Part shown: piece by piece, positions 46,098 through 56,860 of the stretch
Layout of the letters: each line of letters begins with the position of its first letter
Position numbering within the stretch: the stretch's first letter is position 1
Source of the DNA: Shewanella intestini
Lineage (GTDB): Bacteria > Pseudomonadota > Gammaproteobacteria > Enterobacterales > Shewanellaceae
NCBI RefSeq assembly: GCF_018221465.1
Contig: NZ_JAAIKR010000004.1
Location: forward strand, 62,001-126,000
Direction: 5' to 3'
Length of the DNA stretch: 64,000 nucleotides
Translations under genes and position numbers: made by a program
Notes under the pieces: generated by a model
Seen by the model: the letters and a program-made list of their open reading frames with translations, nothing else
Databases searched by the model: none
Told to the model about the DNA's origin: nothing

Positions 46098-49001
46098 TTA
46101 GGCGTGGCTGACAAGCACCATTCTAATGGCATCGAGTTGCAATAAGCTTTCGTCCATATAACCGCTTAATTCTTGCATTTGGTTGCGAACATAATCTAAT
46201 TCTTCTTCACGAATGTTTGGATTAACTGCCTTAAGCGCTTCAAGGCGTTCAAGTTCAGAGGTGAGCTGTTGTGTCATCGCTTGACGCGACTGAGTGACTA
46301 GCTTGTCTAATGCTTCTTGCGCGTGTGCTTCACCTTTAGCAAATAATGGGTGCAGTAATGGTTGAGAAGCATTTACTAGTTTACTGCCAATATGGCGGTT
46401 AACTGCGCTTAATTGCTTATCAAAGCTGCTGTAATCTACTTTGTCAGCCATGTTGCCGCCGTTTTTATCCAGCAATACCCGTATTGGTGTTGGTGGTAAG
46501 TAGCGGTATAACTGGCTTGACTTAGGTGCTGAAGCATCTGCCATGTAAATCAGTTCAAGGAAAATTGTCCCTGCAGGTAGCGCTTTGTTTTTCAAAATGG
46601 CAACACTAGTGGTGCCTGTTTCTGAGCCGGTAATTAAATCAAGACCGGTTTGCACCAATGGATGCTCTTGCGAAATAAACGCCATGTCATCACGCGACAG
46701 AGCGGTTTCTCTATCAAAAGTGACGGTGACGCCATCTTCTGGCAACCCAGGATATGTCGGGAACATCATGTGCTCAGTTGGGCGCAAGATGATTGAGTTC
46801 TCACCGCGATCTTCTTGGTCGACACCTAAAATGTCCCATAAACGAATAACCGAGCCAATTAGGTTAGTGTCGTTATCCTGCTCTACTAAGCGGTAAATTA
46901 ATGCGTTAGCGCGTTCGCCACCATGAGAGTTTATCTCTAATAGTTTATCGCGGCCTTGTTCCATGGCTTGCTTTAATTCTTTGTACTTGGTTTGCGTCTG
47001 ATTAAGCAGCACAGTCATGGCTTGCTCGTCATCACTGTGCAGCACTTCGATAAGTGCTGGGGCAAACTCTTGGAATAATACATGACCACTAGGACATGTT
47101 AGTTCAAATGAGTTTAACCCTTCATGATACCAACGCATAAGGCGCTCTTGCGCACTGTCTTTAAGGTATGGCAGATGAATTTCAATATCATTTTTCTGGC
47201 CGATACGATCAAGACGCCCAATACGCTGCTCAAGCAAGTCAGGGTTTAGCGGTAAATCAAACAAGACTAAATGGCTAGCAAACTGGAAGTTGCGCCCTTC
47301 AGAACCAATTTCTGAACAGATAAGCGCTTGCGCGCCGCCTTCTTCTTGTGCAAAGAAGGCTCCTGCTTTATCGCGTTCGATAATCGACATGCCTTCATGG
47401 AACACGGTGGCTAAAATCCCTTCGCGGGTACGCAGTGCTTCTTCAAGACTTAACGCCGTTTCAGCTTGGCTGGCAATAATGAGTACTTTCTTGCTTTTAT
47501 GTTCTTTTAAGAAATCGATTAACCAATCTACCCGTGGATCGAATTTCCACCATTGTGTGCTGGCATCGAATGCTTGGAACATTTTTTCTGGGCTGAGTGC
47601 TTGTTGGGCTTTTTGTTGCTCGGTTTGATTGCCACTCATCATGGCGCTAACTCGCGCAGCTGTGAGGTATTGTTCTGGTATTGCTTGAGGGTGGGCACTA
47701 AAGCTACGTTTAGGGAAACCTTTAACGGATGCTCGGCTGTTACGATAAAGCACGCGGCCAGTACCGTGACGGTCTAATAATTCTTGCAGTAATTCATTAC
47801 GCGCAGTGTGTTGTTGTTCTTCATCAACGTCTGCGGCCTGGATCATCTTAATGCTTGGTTGAATGTCTTTTTCTGATAATAACTCGGTTAAGCTGTTAAT
47901 GACGCTGTCAGGCAATTTATCGCGACCCGTTAGTGCTTCTGCTGCATCGGCGACGTCTTTATAGCTTTCTTCTTCATTCAAGAAAGCTTGATAGTCATAA
48001 AAACGGTCTGGGTCTAATAAGCGCAGACGGGCAAAGTGGCTTTGACGACCAAGTTGGTCTGGTGTTGCGGTCAGTAATAACACGCCCGGTACCGCTTGAC
48101 TAAGACTTTCAACAATTTGATAAGCCCGGCTAGGCTTGTCTTGTGCCCACTCAAGATGATGGGCTTCATCTACCACCATTAAGTCCCAATCGGCATCAAT
48201 AGCTTGTTCTAAACGGCGCTTTTTACGCAGTAGCTCAAGCGAACAAATAACTAATTGTTCAGTGTAAAATGGATTATCGTTATCAGCATAAGCTTCAACA
48301 CAGCGGTCTTCATCAAATACTGAAAAACGTAAGTTAAAACGGCGCAGCATTTCAACTAACCATTGGTGGCGCAAGGTATCTGGCACAATGACCAAAATAC
48401 GTTCAGCGCGACCCGTTAGCAGTTGCTGGTGGATAATTAAGCCTGCTTCAATGGTTTTACCTAAGCCAACTTCATCGGCTAATAATACTCTTGGCGCAAA
48501 ACGGCGACCGACTTCATTAGCAATCCATTGTTGGTGAGGGATCAGCCCCACGCGTGGACCTTGCTGACCCAGTAAGTCAGAGGTGGCTAATTGATGACGT
48601 AATTGCTGGCATTGATAACGGATGCCAAAGCGCTCTAAGCGGTCAATTTGTCCGGCAAATAAGCGATCTTGGGGCTTATTAAAACGAATATTATGGTTGA
48701 GTAAGGTTTCCCGTAAACTCACTGGTTCTTGGGTTTCGTTATGGACACCATGGTAAGTGACGAGCTTGTTTTTCTCTTCCACTTCACTGACGGTTAAGCT
48801 CCAACCTTCACCACTTTCAATGGCGTCACCTGGATTGAAAATAACGCGAGTTAGTGGGGCTTCTTCACGTGAAAACATACGGTTTTCACCGGTAGCTGGG
48901 AACATTAAGGTCACCATACGACCTTCTGTTTGAACAACTGTTCCTAAACCAAGTTCAGACTCGGTGTCACTTATCCAACGTTGACCTAAGGCAAACGGCA
49001 T
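46098..49001 (-). CDS. rapA: RNA polymerase-associated Swi2/Snf2 ATPase RapA
   Basis: Recycles RNA polymerase after transcription. The 967 residues (968 in E. coli) begin [20 protein letters not shown] as expected. Tudor-like domains at about 1-105, Walker A DEVGLGKT at 176-183, DEAH at 278-281, the second helicase lobe with [40 protein letters not shown], and the long RapA C-terminal domain. GAGAG precedes ATG 49001; an upstream in-frame start at 49031 is not used by the family. Single gene, divergent from the phoH remnant. Confidence 0.97.
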   Translation of the reverse strand: MPFALGQRWISDTESELGLGTVVQTEGRMVTLMFPATGENRMFSREEAPLTRVIFNPGDAIESGEGWSLTVSEVEEKNKLVTYHGVHNETQEPVSLRETLLNHNIRFNKPQDRLFAGQIDRLERFGIRYQCQQLRHQLATSDLLGQQGPRVGLIPHQQWIANEVGRRFAPRVLLADEVGLGKTIEAGLIIHQQLLTGRAERILVIVPDTLRHQWLVEMLRRFNLRFSVFDEDRCVEAYADNDNPFYTEQLVICSLELLRKKRRLEQAIDADWDLMVVDEAHHLEWAQDKPSRAYQIVESLSQAVPGVLLLTATPDQLGRQSHFARLRLLDPDRFYDYQAFLNEEESYKDVADAAEALTGRDKLPDSVINSLTELLSEKDIQPSIKMIQAADVDEEQQHTARNELLQELLDRHGTGRVLYRNSRASVKGFPKRSFSAHPQAIPEQYLTAARVSAMMSGNQTEQQKAQQALSPEKMFQAFDASTQWWKFDPRVDWLIDFLKEHKSKKVLIIASQAETALSLEEALRTREGILATVFHEGMSIIERDKAGAFFAQEEGGAQALICSEIGSEGRNFQFASHLVLFDLPLNPDLLEQRIGRLDRIGQKNDIEIHLPYLKDSAQERLMRWYHEGLNSFELTCPSGHVLFQEFAPALIEVLHSDDEQAMTVLLNQTQTKYKELKQAMEQGRDKLLEINSHGGERANALIYRLVEQDNDTNLIGSVIRLWDILGVDQEDRGENSIILRPTEHMMFPTYPGLPEDGVTVTFDRETALSRDDMAFISQEHPLVQTGLDLITGSETGTTSVAILKNKALPAGTIFLELIYMADASAPKSSQLYRYLPPTPIRVLLDKNGGNMADKVDYSSFDKQLSAVNRHIGSKLVNASQPLLHPLFAKGEAHAQEALDKLVTQSRQAMTQQLTSELERLEALKAVNPNIREEELDYVRNQMQELSGYMDESLLQLDAIRMVLVSHA

Positions 49002-49294
49002 CTTTTTACTCTCATATAACAGGCAAATCAAAACGGGGGCGTATGTTAAACCAAAGCCGTGTAGATTGAAATTCTAGCACTGATAATAATTGTGTTTGCT
49101 TTTTTTTTAAGCAGCTCGACACATTTCTGTCACAGATAAGCGCTAGCGTGAAATGATTAAAATATGGTAATGACAACATCGCAATATGGCGACGTGTGAG
49201 GTTAAATTAAAGAGTGACCAATAGCGTTGCCTCTACTTCAAAAAGTCAACTAAGCGCATTTATTTAGCATTTAGTTAGACACTGTGGAGGCACA

Positions 49295-49718
49295 ATGACG
49301 AAAATCGACAAAAAGTTGTTTGTACTGGATACCAATGTGTTACTGCATGAACCGTTAGCTATTTATTCGTTTAAGGAACATGGCGTGGTTGTTCCAATGA
49401 CGGTATTAGAAGAGCTTGATAATATTAAGGACAGAAAGCGCGATGTTAGCCGTGATGCTCGTGTTGCCATTCGGGCGTTAGAAGATATTCTCGCAGGGCC
49501 AACTACCCCGGAACAAATTATTAGCGGCATACCTTTACCAACCCACGCAGAACATCAACAGGTTAGTGGCACATTTTGACTCCACTTATCTACCCCCTGT
49601 GACTTCAGGCTTAACCTATATTGTTGAACGCTTTAAAGACTTTGGAGGCAGCGCTAATATTTGTTTAAATGGTGTTGTACGTTCTCGGTTGGCAGAGTTT
49701 GCTGAGCAGCATCTATAA
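49295..49718 (+). pseudogene. Remnant of a PIN-PhoH family ATPase gene with the middle deleted
   Basis: The first 94 codons (to the stop at 49579) encode the start of the PIN domain of YlaK/PhoH-type proteins: FVLDTNVLLHEP, VVVPMTVLEELDNIK, SRDARVAIRALE. From about 49563 another frame encodes their normal C-terminus: VAHFDSTYLPPVTSGLTYIVERF to VVRSRLAEFAEQHL, stop at 49716-49718. Intact family members are roughly 460 residues, so over 300 residues with the whole Walker-type ATPase domain are gone, and the two ends are joined out of frame. A good start and ribosome site (GTGGAGG) remain, so a 94-residue PIN fragment may still be made. Confidence 0.85.
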
Positions 49719-49770
49719 TATGGCTGCGCAGTTGTAAATATGACGGGTAATAAAATGGCTTTTGTAAATT

Positions 49771-49803
49771 AAGCAGGCATGAATATGCCATTTATGCCTG
49801 CTT
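49771..49803 (+). terminator. Hairpin after the phoH remnant
   Basis: AAGCAGGCAT paired with ATGCCTGCTT across 13 bases, then GTTATG. Probably the old terminator of the phoH-type gene. The rest of 49719-50048 shows nothing definite. Confidence 0.5.
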
Positions 49804-50048
49804 GTTATGAAACTTTTTCATTGCTTAGTCTGATATGTAGCCAAAAATTGATTTAACGTGATAAGTTGCATTGTCGCTGTTCTTATCGGACTTATTATCC
49901 CATTCATTATCACACTTCATTGAGTTGATTGGATAATTTCCCTATCAATAGGGTGCGTTTATTCGGGTTATCCTGATATGATTCTGTTGATGTTTTTTTT
50001 GCGCAATTTTTACTTTTCACTGCTTTAGGCGCAATTCAAGGTAACTAA

Positions 50049-53000
50049 ATGAATTCTAACGAGTCTGATTTACAGTTAAAATCACCAATTCAAAAAAACT
50101 ACAACCGTGCCGTTTTTTATACGTATTTAGGGGTGATTGTACTGGCGCTGTTAACTGCCGTCGTATTTTTTGAACGCCAAAAGACCCAACAAATTGAATT
50201 GCGTGAAGATCAAATCGCACGTCATGTTTTGCAAATTGACTTGTTACTTGAATCCAGTATTCGGGCGTTAAAAAGTTTACGTAATGTGGCGGTAGACCAT
50301 TTACGTTTAGGTGAATTGGTGCGTAAAGAGCGTTTACCGCAATATGAAAAATTTAATGAAGATGGCCAATTTTTTACACTAGAACCCAGTTACGCAAAAT
50401 CGGGTAAGCCCTTTACCAATATGGGGCGTATTACCGGTATGGGTTCGCTTGATGGTCGCAGTGAAGAGTTCTATCAAGAACTTGAAATGTTATTTGAGCT
50501 ATCACTTTCTTTCCCCGTGGCAAAAGAAGCCGCACCTAAAGCCTCATCGATTTACTATATTTCTAACCGCAAAATGATGTCGTTATATCCTTGGGCAACT
50601 GAGGAACAGCGTTTTAGAGAAGAATTACTAAATAAACAACAATTTAAATTAACTACGCCTGAGGTCAACCCGCAGCGGACGGTGGCGTGGAGTGGCGCGT
50701 ATGTGAACGAAGCTGACCAAGGGCTGTTAACTACATTGGGCTTACCCGTGTATTTAGATGACCAATTTATTGGTTCGATTAATTTAGACATGAAGCTGTC
50801 ATCACTTGCCAAACAAATTCGCACTTACTTTAGAATGCCTGGTACCGTTATTTTACTTGACCAGCGCAATAATATTGTGTCGCACAGTGACTTTGATTCT
50901 AGTGAAATGAACCGCGTGTATCACATTAGTCAGCGTATTCCTTCAGAGTTACATTCACTGTCAGAATCTGAATTATTTGAAGCCAATGAAGGTATTATTC
51001 GCAACGGTTATTATATTCACTCTATTGCTTTGCATAACGCGCCGTGGCGCTTATTGTATCTGCAAAAAGAAGATGAATTATTCAAGGATTCGTGGGAAAA
51101 ACTGAAGATGACCTTCTTAATGGTTGTCTTGGCGTTGTCGATGCTGGTGACTATTGTGCATTGGCAAACTCGGCGCGCGTTCGTAAGCCCTGCATCAAAG
51201 CTATTGTCTCATTTAGATGCGTGTTCAAATTCGCCAATTAAACCGCCACAAAATATTACACCAGGTTGGGAACCATGGTTTTCTTTAGTCAGCCGTATTT
51301 TTGATGAAAACCAACTTTACACCGCTAACCTTGCTGAGCAAAATAAACGCTTGGATAACCTAGTAGCGCGGCGAACTGAGCGTTTACGTGAGTCAACCGA
51401 GCGACGTGAGCGTGATTTTGCCTTGTTACGTTCATTAATTGACTCTATTCCTGAGGCCATCATCTTTAAAGATAAAGAAGGTAAATACTTAGGTTGTAAC
51501 AAGTCTGCCGAACGTATGCTGGGATACAGCGAGTCAGAAATTATCGGTTTAACTTCACTTGAGCTTGATAGCCCTGAGCAAGGTCTGCGCGGCTTAAATG
51601 AAGACAAACGGGTATTAAAAGATAAAACACCATTTCGTTATCAAGAAAAAATTGATATCTCCGGTAAACCTATTTTATTCGACACCTTAAAACTGCCATT
51701 TTACAATCGTCGAGGTGAATTGCTTGGGTTGATTTCAGTATGGCGTGACATTACCCATGAGTATGAATCAGCAGAGCAATTGCGTTTATCAGAAGAACGT
51801 TATCATTTAGCCATGGATGCGGTAGAAGATGGCTTGTGGGATTGGTACTTAGATTCAGAGCAAATTATTTGTAACCCAGCTTATTACTCCATGTTGGGCT
51901 ACAAGCCAAATGAGTTTCCTGCACTAATGAGCTCCATTGATGCATTAATATCGCCAGACGATTTAGACCGTGTACAACAACATCGTGGCAGGTATCTAAA
52001 TGATCCCGCAGGCACCTATGAAATTGAATTTAGAATGCGTGCTAAAGACGGCCGTTACTTGTGGTTGCTGTCTCGTGGTCGTGCGGTTGAGTTTTATGAT
52101 ACCGGCGCAGTTAAACGGATGGTGGGAACACATAAAGATATTACCCGCCAAAAGAGTAACGAAGTCGCGCTGCTTGAAGCTAAGCAAGATGCTGAGTCGG
52201 CCAATATGTACAAAAGCGAATTCTTGGCTAATATGAGTCATGAAATTCGCACGCCAATGAACGCCATTATTGGTATGTTGCAATTGGCACAGCGCACGCC
52301 GCTCACTGCGCAACAGCAAGATTACCTTGAAAAAGCTGGGTTCTCAGCACAATCATTATTGCGCATTATCAATGATATTTTGGATTTCTCTAAAATTGAA
52401 GCGGGTAAGTTAGAGTTAGAACGCGTGTCATTCCCGCTCGATAAAGTGCTGGATCATGTGCTTGATATGAATGCCATTAGAGCACAAGAAAAAGGCGTTG
52501 AATTATTACTTTATGCCCCTGTCACTGCAGGACTAATTCTTCATGGTGACCCACTGCGTTTAGGGCAAGTGTTAATTAACTTGTTATCTAACGCGGTTAA
52601 ATTTACGCAAGATGGTGAAGTGGAATTAGGCTGTGAAGATGTCGGTGAGCGAGATGATCGCATCACGATGAAATTCTGGATCCGTGATACAGGTATTGGT
52701 ATCAGTAAAGCGCAGCAATCGAAGTTATTTGATGCTTTCTCACAAGCTGATGGTTCAACAACACGTAAATATGGTGGCACTGGCTTAGGCTTATCTATCA
52801 GTCGCCACTTAGTGGCGTTGATGGGGGGGACGATGCAAGTGGAGTCTGACCTTAATGTGGGCAGTACCTTTAGTTTCTCTATTAGCTTTGAAATAGCCGA
52901 AGAACACACTATTCCGCCTTTAATTGTCCCTGAACAATTAAATAACTTAACCACGTTAGTTGTGGACGATAACCCAAGTGCGCTGCACATCTATTCTTCG

Positions 53001-53753
53001 TTAATGAAAGATTTCAGCTTTGATGTTGAAAGTGTCAGTGGTGGTCAGCAAGCGTTAGAAGTGCTGCAACGTCAACACATCGATTTATTATTGCTTGACT
53101 TAATGATGCCTGAAATGTCAGGCAGTGAGGTGATTGACGCGATTGACGAGATGGTGGCAGACGGACGAATTGCCACTCGCCCAGTGATCATATTAATGAC
53201 CGCTTATAGCTCTGAACCGCTCGATGAAAAGCAGTATAAAGACAGTGTATATGCCGTGCTTCAAAAGCCATTTAAAGCGTCAGCGTTATTTGATGAAATT
53301 ATTGGTGCGTTTGCCAAAGAACCAAAACTGAACGTGATACCTGTGATTGAAGAGGATGTTGAAGAAAAAGCGTCTGGCTTAGTGTTGTTAGTTGAAGATA
53401 ACTTCATTAACCAACAGGTGGCATCAGAGCTATTAAAAAGTGCAGGTTATGAAGTGGTGTTGGCTGACAACGGCCAAAAGGCATTAGATATCATTGATAG
53501 TCGTGAATTTGATGCGGTATTGATGGACATTCAAATGCCGGTAATGGACGGACTAACTGCAGCCACACAGTTACGTAATCGCTATACAACCAAGCAGTTA
53601 CCGATTATTGCCATGACGGCGCATGCGATGTCAGGCGATAGAGAGAAAAGCCTTGCTGCGGGAATGAATGCCCATATTACTAAACCCATTGTGTTAACAG
53701 AGTTATTTGAAACCTTAACTTATTGGATTGAGTATAAAAATAATGATGAATAA
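50049..53753 (+). CDS. arcS: Hybrid sensor histidine kinase, ArcS-type
   Basis: 1234 residues: membrane helix 24-43, a periplasmic Cache-like sensor (about 45-350), second helix near 353-371, coiled coil, two PAS domains (about 465-590 and 595-715), HisKA with His731 (NMSHEIRTPMN), HATPase (NLLSNAVKF, DTGIGI, GGTGLGLSI), then two receivers with Asp1017 and Asp1160. No HPt domain follows. In Shewanella the cognate kinase of ArcA is ArcS, which has this plan and relies on a separate HPt protein; in S. oneidensis it lies next to rapA and a phoH-family gene, as here. AAGG precedes the ATG. Confidence 0.8.
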   Translation: MNSNESDLQLKSPIQKNYNRAVFYTYLGVIVLALLTAVVFFERQKTQQIELREDQIARHVLQIDLLLESSIRALKSLRNVAVDHLRLGELVRKERLPQYEKFNEDGQFFTLEPSYAKSGKPFTNMGRITGMGSLDGRSEEFYQELEMLFELSLSFPVAKEAAPKASSIYYISNRKMMSLYPWATEEQRFREELLNKQQFKLTTPEVNPQRTVAWSGAYVNEADQGLLTTLGLPVYLDDQFIGSINLDMKLSSLAKQIRTYFRMPGTVILLDQRNNIVSHSDFDSSEMNRVYHISQRIPSELHSLSESELFEANEGIIRNGYYIHSIALHNAPWRLLYLQKEDELFKDSWEKLKMTFLMVVLALSMLVTIVHWQTRRAFVSPASKLLSHLDACSNSPIKPPQNITPGWEPWFSLVSRIFDENQLYTANLAEQNKRLDNLVARRTERLRESTERRERDFALLRSLIDSIPEAIIFKDKEGKYLGCNKSAERMLGYSESEIIGLTSLELDSPEQGLRGLNEDKRVLKDKTPFRYQEKIDISGKPILFDTLKLPFYNRRGELLGLISVWRDITHEYESAEQLRLSEERYHLAMDAVEDGLWDWYLDSEQIICNPAYYSMLGYKPNEFPALMSSIDALISPDDLDRVQQHRGRYLNDPAGTYEIEFRMRAKDGRYLWLLSRGRAVEFYDTGAVKRMVGTHKDITRQKSNEVALLEAKQDAESANMYKSEFLANMSHEIRTPMNAIIGMLQLAQRTPLTAQQQDYLEKAGFSAQSLLRIINDILDFSKIEAGKLELERVSFPLDKVLDHVLDMNAIRAQEKGVELLLYAPVTAGLILHGDPLRLGQVLINLLSNAVKFTQDGEVELGCEDVGERDDRITMKFWIRDTGIGISKAQQSKLFDAFSQADGSTTRKYGGTGLGLSISRHLVALMGGTMQVESDLNVGSTFSFSISFEIAEEHTIPPLIVPEQLNNLTTLVVDDNPSALHIYSSLMKDFSFDVESVSGGQQALEVLQRQHIDLLLLDLMMPEMSGSEVIDAIDEMVADGRIATRPVIILMTAYSSEPLDEKQYKDSVYAVLQKPFKASALFDEIIGAFAKEPKLNVIPVIEEDVEEKASGLVLLVEDNFINQQVASELLKSAGYEVVLADNGQKALDIIDSREFDAVLMDIQMPVMDGLTAATQLRNRYTTKQLPIIAMTAHAMSGDREKSLAAGMNAHITKPIVLTELFETLTYWIEYKNNDE

Positions 53754-53800
53754 CGGCTTTGGTGATTAGTTATCATTAAACCAGACTACGCGTTTTGATA

Positions 53801-53828
53801 AAAAAAGAGGACAATCGTCCTCTTTTTT
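53801..53828 (+). terminator. Terminator of arcS
   Basis: Perfect 12-bp stem AAAAAAGAGGAC with GTCCTCTTTTTT, loop AATC. Confidence 0.96.
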
Positions 53829-53874
53829 ATACTTGGTAGTCAAAAGATTCGTTTACAACAGTGAATATCTTCTT

Positions 53875-53978
53875 GCTTAACTGCTTAACTGCTTAACTGC
53901 TTAACTGCTTAACTGCTTAACTGCTTAACTGCTTAACTGCTTAACTGCTTAACTGCTTAACTGCTTAACTGCTTAACT
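53875..53978. repeat. Octamer tandem repeat GCTTAACT, 13 perfect copies
   Basis: Thirteen identical 8-bp units. It shares copy number and unit length, but not sequence, with the block at 24111-24214. No spacers and no coding content. Confidence 0.97.
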
Positions 53979-54408
53979 GACTTGTATCGATAAAAAGCTA
54001 AGTTGCTGCAAATTTCTGCTCGCTAAACTCGAAAACTTAATACCAATATCAACCGTGTAACGTTGAGATTCAAGCTATTTACACTTGCAAGTTAGCCAAT
54101 CTTAACGCGAGCCTTGTCAGCATAAAAATGTATTTATCACGGTGGCTTTCAGCAACAGAGTCGTGGGATATTGATTGCAGTGATTTTATACATATTGACA
54201 ATATCAATGCCAATAAAGCAAGTAATCGGTTTGTTTGTAAATGTCTTGTGTTTGTTAACGTGAGTTGGCTATTGTATTAACTGATGGGTTTGTTACCTTA
54301 ACGGTAGTTTGACCCAATAACAAAAACAAACAAGACAATTACTCAACAGATTGTGACTTATGGCTGGCGATAGGGATTATTAATAGCGGTAAGTTTTAGG
54401 AGAAAATC
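53979..54408. other. Intergenic region before the protease gene
   Basis: 430 bases without a recognisable gene; it should hold the protease promoter. Confidence 0.4.
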
Positions 54409-56802
54409 ATGAAGCGTCGCAGTTGGACTCTTGCGTTGGCCATTGCCACTATTCCATTACTGTCATTATCGAGCTCAACCACTTTTGCTGCTACTGAAAG
54501 CCAAAAAATCATCAAAAAAAGTGAGCGAGCAACAGGCTTTATTAACTTTTATTATCATCCCTCTGGTACTTTGTATCTAGAAGCTAATCGATTAAACCAA
54601 CCTTTTTTATTAGTGACCAGTTTGCCACATGGTGTTGGCTCTAACGATATTGGCTTAGATCGCGGCCAATTAGGTCGAACGCGCATGGTGCAATTTGAGC
54701 GTCAAGGGCCTTACGTGGTGCTCAAGCAATTAAACACTCGCTACCGCGCATCTTCAGATAATGTGGCAGAACAACAAGCGGTTAAACAAGCTTTTGCTGA
54801 GTCTATTTTATGGCGCGGAGAAGTTGTTGAAGGTAAGCAGCCGTTAGTGGCCGTGAATGACCTTGTGATTAACGACTTGCATGGCGTAACTGAGCGTCTT
54901 GAAGCACGTAAGCAGGGCAGTTATCGACTTGATGCTAAGCGCTCAGTGATTATGCCTGACAGCGTAAAGTCATTTGAGAATAATGCTGATGTGGACGTGA
55001 ATGTCACTTTTGCTGGCAATAATCCCGCTAAGCAGATTTCTAGCGTGACCCCTGATGCTAAATTTGTGTCATTAACTATGCGCTATTCGTTTGTGGCATT
55101 ACCAGAAGCGGGTTATCAAGTGCGGGGTTATCATCCCATGAGCGGCTATCTGTCAAATGCCTACCTTGATTATTCAACGCCTGTTGATAGCGACATTACC
55201 CAACGCTTTATTTATCGCCACCGTTTAGAAAAAGTGACCCCAGGCATTGCGCCAAGTCCAGTGGTAAAACCCATTGTATATTATCTTGATGCGGGTGTAC
55301 CAGAACCCATTAGAGGCGCGTTATTAGAGGGGGCTCGCTGGTGGCAAGATGCGTTTACTGCCGCGGGTTTTATTGATGGTTTTCAAGTGAAAATGCTGCC
55401 AGAAGATGCAGACCCACAAGATATACGCTACAACATGATCCAATGGGTGCATCGTGCGACACGAGGTTGGTCATATGGCGCATCTATCACCGACCCACGC
55501 ACAGGTGAAATCATTAAAGGCCATGTTACTCTTGGCAGTCTACGCGTTAGACAAGACCATCTTATTGCTAGAGGCTTAACTGCTGGTTGGGCAGATCGCA
55601 GCGCAGCAAAAGAAGCGGCGATGGAATTATCTTTAGCACGTATTAGGCAGTTATCTGCCCATGAAATTGGCCATACATTAGGGCTTGACCATAACTTTGC
55701 CGCATCAGCAAATGATAACGCTTCCGTGATGGATTATCCGCATCCTTATGTCAGTATCATTGACGATAAAATTGATATCTCAAGCCCTTATTCAGAAGGC
55801 ATTGGCGAGTGGGATAAATACACCATTGCTTATGGTTATGGCGATGAGTCTGAGCAAAAGCAATTAGTAAAACAGGCATTAACACAAGGGTATCGCTATA
55901 TTGGTGAAGCCGATTCTCGAAGTAAAAGTGCTAGCCATGCTTATGCAAGTTTATGGGATAACGGCAACGATCCTGTTGCAGAGCTTACACGCCTTGAAAG
56001 TGTGAGGCGCAAAGCCATAGAGCAGTTTAATGCGGACGCATTATTAGCTGGGCAGCCTCATGGTGAGCTGACCGATACCTTTGTGCCAATATACCTGTTA
56101 ACCCGCTATCAAATTACAGCAGCAGCCAAGCTGATTGGCGGCACAGAGTATAGTTATCAACAATTAGGTTCAGGGCTGCATTGGAGCTACATTGAGCCAA
56201 AATTACAACAACAGGCGTTGAAAGTATTACTGGAAGGCTTGTCATGGCAGAGCTTAAATGTCCCGCCAAAAGTATTAGATGCATTAGTGCCTAAAGCGGG
56301 TAATTACCGCCGTAGCCGCGAAAGTTTCGCTTCTAACCTAGGAGTGGTGGCCGACCCCATTGGCATGGCTGAAGTGTTAAGTCGCCATACCGTGCAACAG
56401 GTATTAAACCCTATGCGTTTAAATCGAGTTAACCAAGCCTATTTAGCTGACAAAGAACAATTGTCGCTCCCAAAACTGATCGATCGCTTACTTGCCGTGT
56501 CCGTGTACTCTGAGCTGACTCGCGGTGCGTCATTAGCGATTAAAATGCGTGTGAATACCGTGGTGATTGATGAGCTATTAACCGCGTATCATCAGCCGCA
56601 AACTGTGCCGGCAGTTAAGGCGCAATTATTAGCAAAACTAAAGCAGTTAACCAAGCAGTTAGAGCGCCGTTCTAAACGCTCAAGTGATTATCAGTCAGCG
56701 CATTATGATTGGTTACATCAAGGTGTATTACAAGGCCTTAAAAACCCCGAGTTTACGTTAATTATGCAGCCGTTAACCATCCCGCCAGGTTCGCCAATTT
56801 AA
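54409..56802 (+). CDS. Exported zinc metalloprotease, DUF5117/metzincin type
   Basis: 797 residues with a signal peptide (cleavage after TFA, about residue 27). The zinc site is HEIGHTLGLDH: His418, Glu419, His422 and His428, a metzincin HExxHxxGxxH, followed by a Met-turn SVMDYPHP. The N-terminal region (ATGFINFYYHPSGTLYLE, SNDIGLDRGQLG) is the DUF5117 domain and the central VYYLDAGVPEPIRGALLEGARWWQDAF is typical of this family. Periplasmic or surface; substrates unknown. AGGAGA precedes the ATG. Single gene with a terminator. Confidence 0.88.
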   Translation: MKRRSWTLALAIATIPLLSLSSSTTFAATESQKIIKKSERATGFINFYYHPSGTLYLEANRLNQPFLLVTSLPHGVGSNDIGLDRGQLGRTRMVQFERQGPYVVLKQLNTRYRASSDNVAEQQAVKQAFAESILWRGEVVEGKQPLVAVNDLVINDLHGVTERLEARKQGSYRLDAKRSVIMPDSVKSFENNADVDVNVTFAGNNPAKQISSVTPDAKFVSLTMRYSFVALPEAGYQVRGYHPMSGYLSNAYLDYSTPVDSDITQRFIYRHRLEKVTPGIAPSPVVKPIVYYLDAGVPEPIRGALLEGARWWQDAFTAAGFIDGFQVKMLPEDADPQDIRYNMIQWVHRATRGWSYGASITDPRTGEIIKGHVTLGSLRVRQDHLIARGLTAGWADRSAAKEAAMELSLARIRQLSAHEIGHTLGLDHNFAASANDNASVMDYPHPYVSIIDDKIDISSPYSEGIGEWDKYTIAYGYGDESEQKQLVKQALTQGYRYIGEADSRSKSASHAYASLWDNGNDPVAELTRLESVRRKAIEQFNADALLAGQPHGELTDTFVPIYLLTRYQITAAAKLIGGTEYSYQQLGSGLHWSYIEPKLQQQALKVLLEGLSWQSLNVPPKVLDALVPKAGNYRRSRESFASNLGVVADPIGMAEVLSRHTVQQVLNPMRLNRVNQAYLADKEQLSLPKLIDRLLAVSVYSELTRGASLAIKMRVNTVVIDELLTAYHQPQTVPAVKAQLLAKLKQLTKQLERRSKRSSDYQSAHYDWLHQGVLQGLKNPEFTLIMQPLTIPPGSPI

Positions 56803-56825
56803 CCTGCATTATGCGCTGTCGGATG

Positions 56826-56856
56826 AATAGACCCCTAGCTTCGCTTGGGGTCTATT
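56826..56856. terminator. Terminator between the protease and kinase genes
   Basis: AATAGACCCC paired with GGGGTCTATT, inner AGC/GCT extension with one T-T mismatch. It may serve both convergent genes. Confidence 0.85.
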
Positions 56857-56860
56857 TTAC

